Shown: piece after piece, positions 56,803 to 64,000 of the stretch
How the letters are laid out: every line of letters begins with the position of its first letter
Position numbering within the stretch: position 1 is the stretch's first letter
NCBI GenBank assembly: GCA_013368325.1
Contig: JAACJK010000166.1
Location: forward strand, 434,001 to 498,000
DNA from: Ephemerocybe angulata
Taxonomy: Eukaryota > Basidiomycota > Agaricomycetes > Agaricales > Psathyrellaceae
Direction: 5' to 3'
DNA length: 64,000 bases
Notes under the pieces: generated by a model
Told to the model about the DNA's origin: nothing
Database searches by the model: none
What the model saw: the letters and a program-made list of their open reading frames with translations, nothing else
Program-made: the position numbers and the translations under genes

Positions 56803-59800
56803 TTAATCGCGTATACGCCCGGAAGAAACGGTGTATAGCCGAGCAGCGATGTTCATACTTTGCAATTCCTGTTATTGAGGTCAACCTACTGGTTATTCTG
56901 TTATGAATTCGTGGACGTACTTGGAAGAGCAACTTGGCCGCATAGGGTATGTACAATTGAGAGCAAGCAGTCTTGTTCTTGCAAGCACGGCATTCGAAGC
57001 TTTGTTTTTTCTAGCATAAACGAGTTAGCAGTGGTCCTACCGAAATGGCCGAAGATACGCACCAAGTTTGCAATGGCGGTCAAACCACAGATATCACAGA
57101 CGTGCAGTCGATAGGCATCTGAAGCCTCGAACAGACGCTCCTTCAAGAAACCAGCGATACCATGAGAAATCATACAATCACGCTCCATCTCTCCGAAACG
57201 TAAACCACCGTCACGACTACGACCTTCGACAGGCTGGCGGGTCAAAATCTGCACTGGTCCACGAGCACGCGAATGAATCTTGTCGTCGACCATGTGCTTG
57301 AGACGCTGGTAGTAAGTCGGTCCCAGGTAGACTTGGGCCTGGAGTTTCCGACCTGTGTGGCCGTGGTACATGATTTCCAACCCACGGGACTGGTATCCCT
57401 TTTGGCGGAGGAAGTTGGACACGGCTTCAACAGTAAGATCGGTGAATGGTGTAGCATCACCCTCATTCCCGATGAGAGTTGCGACCTTGGAGAGTAAACA
57501 CTCGACCAAATGTCCGATAGTCATACGGGAGGGGATGGCGTGGGGATTGATGATAATATCAGGGACAATACCCTCTGCAGTGAACGGCATATCTTCTTGG
57601 CGGTAGGTGATACCGATAGTACCCTTCTGACCGTGACGAGAAGCGAATTTGTCTCCCGTCTGAGGGATACGAGTTGAACGGACACGAACTTTGACGAACT
57701 TCTGACCCTCGTGGTTCGTGGTAAGGAGGACCTGATCGACGATGCCGTTCTCCGTGCTCTTGAGCGGGGTGGACACGTCGCGACGGGTGTGGGTACGAGT
57801 CCTCTGGCCGAGTTCCTCGCTGTCTGGTGGGATAGGCGCGGTCTTGCCAATGATAATGTCTTCTCCGGTGACGTTCGTACCAGGGGCAATGAGACCATCG
57901 TCTTCAATCTTATCGTAAGTACCGTGTTTCATCCGAAGGGTTGTCTCCCGAGTGGGCTTCTCGAACTCCTCCAACTGCTGGATACCACTCTTCTTCTCGA
58001 TGTCCATATAACTGCGGTAGTAGATACTTCGGAAAAGGCCGCGGTCGACAGAGCTCTGGTTCATGATAACGGAATCTTCCTGGTTGTAACCACTGTAGCA
58101 CAGAATGGCGACGATAGCATTCTGGCCTGCAGGCAGTTCACGGAACTTCAGGTATTCCATGGATCGCGTAGTAGCCAGAGGTTTCTGGGGGTAGTAGAGA
58201 ATGTTCGCCATCGTGTCCATGCGGATGAGGAAGTTCGTGAGGTAGATACCCATGGCTTGTTTACCCATGGCGGATTGGTAAGTATTACGAGGAGACTGAT
58301 AAAATTGTTAGAACAGTCGGTAAAAGTGTACGCGTTGCTTGCACGTACCTGGTTATGATCAGGGAAAGGAATGATGCTGGCGCAAATACCCAGAATCATG
58401 CTTGGGTGGATCTCACAATGAGTCCAGGTGTGCGCATGGGTTCCGGCCTTGAGACGAGCGGCTGGATCAAATTCGGTCTCGGTTTCTTGAGTTTCGCGAC
58501 CTTCTGCTTGTCTCCTTGACACCTCGAGGTCTTCTGGAGTCATCGAAATCATGACAGTCTCCTCCTCCTCAGCATCAAGCAATTCTATAACGCCGGACTT
58601 GATAAGGCTCTCCCACTTGTATTCCTGCTCGTCGTCGTCGTGCCCCTGGCTCAACCACCGTACATGCTTCTTTTGCAGAAGTAGTTGCTGGTTTTCGACA
58701 ATGAAAAGGGGTCGACAGACACGGCCAGCGTCTGTATACAGCCGTAGCTCGCGCTCTCTGATATCTCGAACCACGGACACTTCGGGGCTGATATCGTCCT
58801 TCCTTCGGAGCTTTTTGATGGTCTTCACGAGGTTAGCGGGGTCGCGGTGAACACCCATCCAGACGCCATTGACGAAGACCTTCGTACAAGGCGTTGATGA
58901 ATGAGCGTTTTCTTCCAGTGACTCCAATCCCCACTCCTCCAAAAATTCGATGACCGGCGCCGAGTAGGATCCGACAGAGATGCAGGACATCAAGGCAAGG
59001 TTTTTGACGAGACCGCAAGCCTGTCCTTCTGGCGTCTCGGCAGGGCAGACCATTCCCCAATGTGTGTTGTGAAGCTGACGAGGTTTCGCGATCTTGCCCT
59101 CGCGACCCAGGGGGGTATTGCAACGCCGCAGATGGGACAACGTGGAGGCATACGTATAGCGATTGAGAACCTGCGAGACACCAGCTTTCGAAGACATCGA
59201 CTTTTTCTGGTCTCCCCAGTTTCCGGTGGCGAGGGAGTACTTCAGTCCATTCGTGATTGTCTGGTGCTTGACAGCAACGGAAAGGTTGAACTCTTTGTGA
59301 GTTTCGACGCACTGGAAGAGGCGGATAAGTTGTAGAACATGGCGGAAAGTACTTTCAACGAACCTTTTGCAGATAGCGGTACACATCTTTTGTCAATTTC
59401 CTGAAGAGCATTCGGAAAAGATTCGCCAGGAGAGGGCCAGCAAGATCGAGACGCTTCTTCCCGAAATGATCACGGTCATCCAGCTCTCGTCGCTCCAATG
59501 CAGCCAATAGGAGTCGATGGATCATGTAGCCAAAGAAGTACGCTTTCTTCGATTCTGAGCCCTCAGCCATGGAGACGTGAGGCAGCATCTCCTTCTGAAG
59601 GATCTCCTGCGCGTATCGAATACGCCTCTCCCTTGAGAGGCCGGTTGTCGTTCCTCGATTGCCAATGAAATCCAAGGCTACTTCGCGGTCCTGAATGACG
59701 AAACCGTCGTCGATACATGGCTTCAGCATTTCAAGCATCTGCGCGTCTTGCATATCGTAGCAGATATGCTCGAGAATGTCGCGATCTGAAATAACACCCA

Positions 59801-60840
59801 AAGCGCGGAAGACCACCCAGATGGGAATGTCGACTTTGATGTACGGGATAGTGGCTTTCATGACGTTTCCAAGCTAATATAACTTGAGTAAAGAGAAAGA
59901 GGAGGAATACAATGGACTCACGGAGCGCTCCTGATTCCTGTGGAACATCTTCACCTGGAACTGACTGATGGTCTTGCCACCTTTCTCGACGGCACTACGG
60001 ATTTCGGCCAAGAAGTTTATGGGAGATGGTTGGGCTTTCGCAAAAACGTAGACATGGTTGGTAGCCATACGCTCTTGAGCAATGAGGACTTTTTCGGAGC
60101 CGTTGATGACGAAATATCCGCCCGAGTCGTACGGGCATTCGTTCAGGTCGTAGAGATCGTTGTCTTGAAGTTCGTGCAGAATGCAGAAACTTGACCGGAG
60201 CATGATAGGAACCTAACTCACGCGTTAATGAAAGGAGGATAGCACAACCGATGGTACACACCTTTCCTATCCAAATCTTCGCGGAATCCTCAGGGTTGTC
60301 CTCGTGCTCAGCTTCCCACTGAATGTCGCCTGGTGCGCCGTCAGGGTCCTCGCGGCCCATAAGCACCCTTTTCTTCATTTCGATATATAACGGTGCAGAG
60401 TACGTTAGGTTGCGGAGCCGAGCTTCTTGAGGGAATACAGGAGCAACAGAGCCATCGGCTTCTGTGACTGTTGGGCGCGACAAGTAGATCTGGCCAAACT
60501 TGATTTCGTAGCGGCGCGTCATGTCTGTGTCGTGCCCCGTGTGCTGATCAGCCTGGTCAAGAATAAGGTCTGCGTTCTCGTCAACGAGTTCTTGCATGGT
60601 GTTCTGGACGAATTCATCGAACGAGTCGAGTTGCTGTCGAACCAGACCCTTCTGGTCGAAGAAACTTGTTATGACTGTCCAACAATCCTCCTGCGTAATT
60701 TCCGCATAATCGTCGCCTTCGTCGTCCATGCCATAGGTAGGGTCATCGTAAGAGTAGTGCTCTTGGGTGAAATCTCCAAGGGGGCCCAGTTTAGTTCCCA
60801 TTCCTTGAACAAAAGAGTAGTAGACCCTACCTTGGCTCAT
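56803..60840 (-). CDS. RPB2: RNA polymerase II second-largest subunit
   Basis: Eight exons on the minus strand (60840-60831, 60761-60262, 60212-59922, 59873-59364, 59311-58349, 58295-57063, 57010-56921, 56868-56803) give 1220 residues, the expected RPB2 length. Exon 1 holds only ten bases; splicing it to 60761 yields [20 protein letters not shown], the usual N-terminus. Core motifs include [73 protein letters not shown] and [19 protein letters not shown]. The C-terminal zinc site (HVCDICG and FECRACKNK) crosses an intron. The gene converges with PTM1 (122 bp). RPB2 is a known neighbour of the HD locus in several agarics. Confidence 0.97.
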
Positions 60841-61122
60841 AGTCCTAATATAAGCTGACTTAGACGAGAATACAGGTCACTCTCACAGATAAAGAGCGTG
60901 GATGGGAAATAGAGTCAGCTGGGCAAGTATTGTTCGACGTAAGTGTTGTCGACGCCGATGAACGATGGCGCTGGAGGCAAGGTGCAAGTTTGGTCCCGTT
61001 GACTTCAGACGCCCTACTTGTCTTTGTCACTGTTTACATTTTTGTATGACTCAGCACCGCGTCAAGATTCTGGCCACTGCTCGTCAATCTCCATTCTTCT
61101 GCTACAGGAATGAAATCGGGCT
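60841..61122. other. RPB2 upstream / ketosamine kinase 3' spacer
   Basis: 282 bp separate the RPB2 start from the 3' end of the kinase gene, both on the minus strand. It should contain the RPB2 promoter. No motif is recognised. Confidence 0.4.
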
Positions 61123-62363
61123 CTAGTCGAACACAGGGGCTTTCTCTTTCTCCTCGACAGGCCCCATCTTTCCCTCGCCCTCCGCTTCAATCAATCCTCT
61201 CATCTTCTTTTCTGCCTGCATCGCATAACCTCCTCCCTGAGAACCGGGACGCCCGTTCAAGGATTACTCAGATACAACCTGATCAAGCCACTCACCCCAA
61301 ATATTACTGCGTGGTTGAGGTAGTGAAATGACTCGTACAACTCAGCCCGCAGGTTGAACTGGTGTTGGGGGTCAGACTTCGGATTGTGCTTGAAGTATGT
61401 ATCGAAGAACGATTGCGGGAAGCCGCCGAAAATCCTCGCTATGGCGAGACTGTCGAAGATGACAGACTGAGCATTTTTTCTGTCGAATTTCTCTCAGAGG
61501 CGAAGACGCTCACTCAGCTTCATTATGACCGAAGAAGGCGGCTGGGTCAAAGATAACTGGCTCGCCAGTGTTCCCATCGACCCCTGCGTTTCCGCTCTGT
61601 GTATCGTCAGCGACTCCTCCAAGTCGAATGAGGTTGGGGCATGGTTACCCATAGATCACCGTGGAGAAGAACAGGCTGTATCACCAAGGGACCTGCCATC
61701 GAGAGTTGAATCGGATGCCTGGATGACGGGGTATCAAGTGCCTACCCAGCAGTTTAGGGAGGACTCTGGGAACATTGAAGGAATATACCATTGGAAGCGT
61801 CAGGATGAATTGTAGTTTATTTGGTAGTGCACTGACCTTTCTATGATCTTATCGCCAGTGCTGCACAAGGAATCATACTTCCCGGTCTCGCGCAGTCTCG
61901 AGAGGAGGGTGCCATACATCGCAGAGTAGCAGTTCTCCCAAGTTTCGTACCACCCATTTTCAAACCGAGTGGGTCCACAATGAGTCGGTACGGGGTACCC
62001 AAACCCCTTGGTGCTCTTCATCTGGTGTAACTCTGTCGCAAGTCGTTTCGCAAGTACCTTGGCCGCTGTTGCATTGAGGGGTCCGATATTCTTGTACTCG
62101 CCGATCCAGAATGGCTTTCCATCGTCGAAAGTGCTGAATGCATATAGATGCGGGGCCAAACCAGGGGCGGCTTCCTCCATATCCTTCAGCGCTTCCGCCT
62201 CGCCTGCATATTGCTCCTTTTCACCGGCGGTCCCCTCCTTGACAAAGTAGGTACGGCCTGACGAGGAATAAATCTTCGGCAAAGTCCCTGTGTAGTCCTC
62301 ACCGGGTTCTATCTTGTCGAGCTGTTCCTTGAGCTGCTGAGATAGATGGCTGTTCGACCTCAT
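61123..62363 (-). CDS. Ketosamine-3-kinase / fructosamine-3-kinase family
   Basis: A protein-repair kinase that phosphorylates sugar adducts (ketosamines) on glycated proteins so that they fall off. Six exons on the minus strand (62363-61837, 61765-61746, 61692-61649, 61596-61514, 61449-61296, 61236-61123) give 313 residues. Exon 2 is only 20 bases; it is needed to join ERVLPKLLGPLVIQPVLLHG. Family marks are YFVKEG, the GFGYPVPTHCGPTRFENGWY block, HGDLWSGNAG with the catalytic Asp, PVIFDPAAFFGHNEAD and IARIFGGFPQSFF. An upstream GTG in frame is not the start; ATG 62363 is chosen. Confidence 0.88.
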
Positions 62364-62378
62364 TTTGTCAGTGACTGA

Positions 62379-62386
62379 TGACGTCA
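62379..62386. promoter_or_regulatory. TGACGTCA palindrome upstream of ketosamine kinase
   Basis: A perfect TGACGTCA 16 bases upstream of the kinase ATG, in the 132 bp gap to the 3' end of the transporter gene. Confidence 0.45.
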
Positions 62387-62495
62387 CCGCAGCGTTGCGA
62401 TTGAGGTGACAACCCGAGCTGGGGAAATCTGTGAACCAAACAATCGTATCAATTGAGGTAACTACTGATATCGAAGCTACATCACGGTGAGATTT

Positions 62496-64000
62496 CTAAG
62501 TATCCTTCTCGGTTCCTGCCTTAGCGGCGCTTGTGACTTCCTGGTTAAGCGCCCGTTCCCGGGCGGCGCGCTTTTGACGAAACCGAGGACCTAGTTTGAT
62601 CTCAAGGTAGATTAGGGGTACCGCCAAGAGAGTCAGGAAGCACAGTATGACATAGGTCCACCCCAGCCCAATGCCATTTATGATAGGCTGTATCACCGAT
62701 ACGACCACGGCTGCCAGGGTGCACCGTAAGAGGTTGTTCTGAGGGAAATTCAGAGCGGTAGAAGGCGCAAACGAATGTTAGCGACGTACACATGCAGTGA
62801 TGGAGGAGCTTTGCTTTGGGAAGAGGTCGATCATCAGAGTGGAAGATGAATTCATAGCAACCATCGACAGGTAACCAACTGTAGAGAGGTCAGGAGAGAA
62901 GGGCGCAGACAGTCGAGAACCCTCACTGATGAAATGCAGGATCAAAGGCGCTGCAATAGTAACCGGGCGCTGCAAGGTCCAGCCGTAGCCGCCAACACAC
63001 CCAGCAAAAATAATCATTGCAGGTGGCAGCAGCCTCATACGGGCCTACGTGAAGTAAACGAGTTAGGAGGCGAAGCTAGAACCAGGATGCTGAATGAATA
63101 CCTTTTCAATTGGAAATGCCTCTCCTTCACTCTTTGACCTGGTTAGGGATCCATCGACCTGCCCAACAGGTGATAGTCTCTTGAAGCGTTGGTACTCTTG
63201 GTCGAGGACCCACCCGTTGAGACCACTACCGGCAACCATTCCTCCTCCATAGGCTAGGAAGCATACGCCGATGGTAGTCTGAGTTAGAAACGGGTATGCA
63301 ACCTCGAATGTAGTGGATATCGTTGTGATAACACCATACATTACGCTGTTCGTTATCGCGTTGAAACCAAGGAGAAGGAGGATGTCAACATGCGCGAATA
63401 GGCGAAATGGATTTCCAGAAACTTTTTTGACCTGAGACTCAACCCTGCTCCCAGTAGGTTTGTGCCTGGGAATGAAAGGTAGGATAGGGCGATAGAACCT
63501 TGGGGGTGCGATACTCCCATTTCCTACAAGGGCACGAAGCGTCTCTGGGAACACCCTACCAGCAGTAGTCAGTCAGGAGGAACATGATAGGCAACTCTAC
63601 AGCACTTACAAAAGCATAATCACCAAGCATACTGCGCTTGCGATCATAAGAAACCAAAACAAAGCTCTGAAAGTCCCGAAACTTCTTCAACCTCCATTGG
63701 CTATAGGTGTATTGCAGCAGTGGCGTACCTCCATCCAAGCGAGTCGGATATGGCTCCGCCGATAACGGGACCGATGACGGGACCAACCTGAGTTCGGGAT
63801 GAGTACAGTCAGAGGTATTCTAAACGCATAGTCGTGCCCACCATTGGCCCAAGGGTGAAAATCCCAAAGAAGCCCCCTCGTTCCTCTCGGGTCGATATAT
63901 CACCTATAACCCCAGCACCTAGCAATATTCGTTAAAAACTTTATAGTTGCAAGAAAGGTTGAGCCATTTACCGATGGCGATGGTGCTGGCCGACCCTGCT
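62496..64000 (-). CDS. DHA1-type MFS drug transporter, partial
   Basis: The gene runs off the right edge, so the N-terminal half is missing. The visible part, spread over about eight exons, begins within the fourth or fifth membrane span (AGSASTIAIGAGVIGDISTREERGG would straddle the first junction) and carries the motif C-like GPVIGPVIGGAISDSLGWR. It continues with VFPETLRALVGNGS, a basic central loop (PFIPRHKPTGSRVES), LLLLGFNAITNSVMYGVIT, MIIFAGCVGGYGW and VILCFLTLLAVPLIYLEIKLG, ending in a Lys/Glu/Arg tail. The order resembles quinidine-resistance (QDR/DHA1) antiporters. Substrate is unknown. Confidence 0.82.

Noticed and set aside
60766..60830. In-frame N-terminal insertion in RPB2
   Set aside because: It has a donor after ATG AGC CAA G and an acceptor before the family N-terminus, so it is an intron.
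1..64000. tRNA, rRNA, transposon or CRISPR features
   Set aside because: No cloverleaf-like, rRNA-like, transposase/reverse-transcriptase or repeat-spacer sequence was recognised by eye; a tRNAscan and repeat search would be decisive.

Overview
The window is nuclear DNA of a mushroom-forming basidiomycete (Agaricomycetes). Genes are dense on both strands and split by many short GT-AG introns, mostly 45-70 bases. The clearest clue is the gene set. A homeodomain (A, or HD) mating-type locus lies at about 31.4-39.9 kb in the canonical order: mitochondrial intermediate peptidase (MIP), HD1, HD2, beta-flanking gene. The wider neighbourhood also holds genes known to travel with this locus in agarics: PAB1, glycine dehydrogenase, SEC61-gamma, glycogenin and RPB2. 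All assignments come from reading translated sequence; no database search was run.

Layout. 0-5.7 kb: 3' end of aminodeoxychorismate synthase (PAB1), a 2OG-Fe(II) oxygenase, the NEDD8 E2 UBC12, 5-hydroxyisourate hydrolase and RRP1. 5.8-12.9 kb: an FBXO21-like F-box protein, an RSC9/ARID2-like chromatin protein and an ARMH3 (DUF1741) homologue. 13.2-19.7 kb: glycine dehydrogenase, a PPR protein and SEC61-gamma. 19.9-28.6 kb: a 12-exon seven-TM protein, COG1, a TMEM115 homologue and FAM32A. 28.9-34 kb: a WHIM-domain chromatin factor and MIP. 34.3-38.7 kb: the divergent HD1/HD2 pair. 38.9-45.6 kb: beta-fg, an alanine-rich LEA-like repeat protein and glycogenin. 45.8-64 kb: an ADCK2-like kinase, a beta-lactamase-fold hydrolase, REV7, sorting nexin SNX4/ATG24, PTM1, RPB2, a ketosamine-3-kinase and a partial DHA1-type MFS transporter.

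How it fits together. Most genes are conserved housekeeping genes: folate precursor synthesis, neddylation, ribosome maturation, one-carbon metabolism, secretion and Golgi traffic, chromatin, transcription. They flank a small, variable, self/non-self recognition module. Only one HD1/HD2 pair lies between MIP and beta-fg. HD2 is notable because its frame closes at 38284 while a coding-looking frame, shifted by one base, runs on to 38700. Many neighbours are divergent pairs sharing 130-220 bp promoters. Four copies of the bZIP palindrome TGACGTCA all lie in upstream gaps.

Limits. Exon borders were set by hand from frame continuity and family resemblance. The 5' ends of beta-fg and the last intron of PTM1 stay unresolved. 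No tRNA, rRNA, transposon or CRISPR array was recognised.
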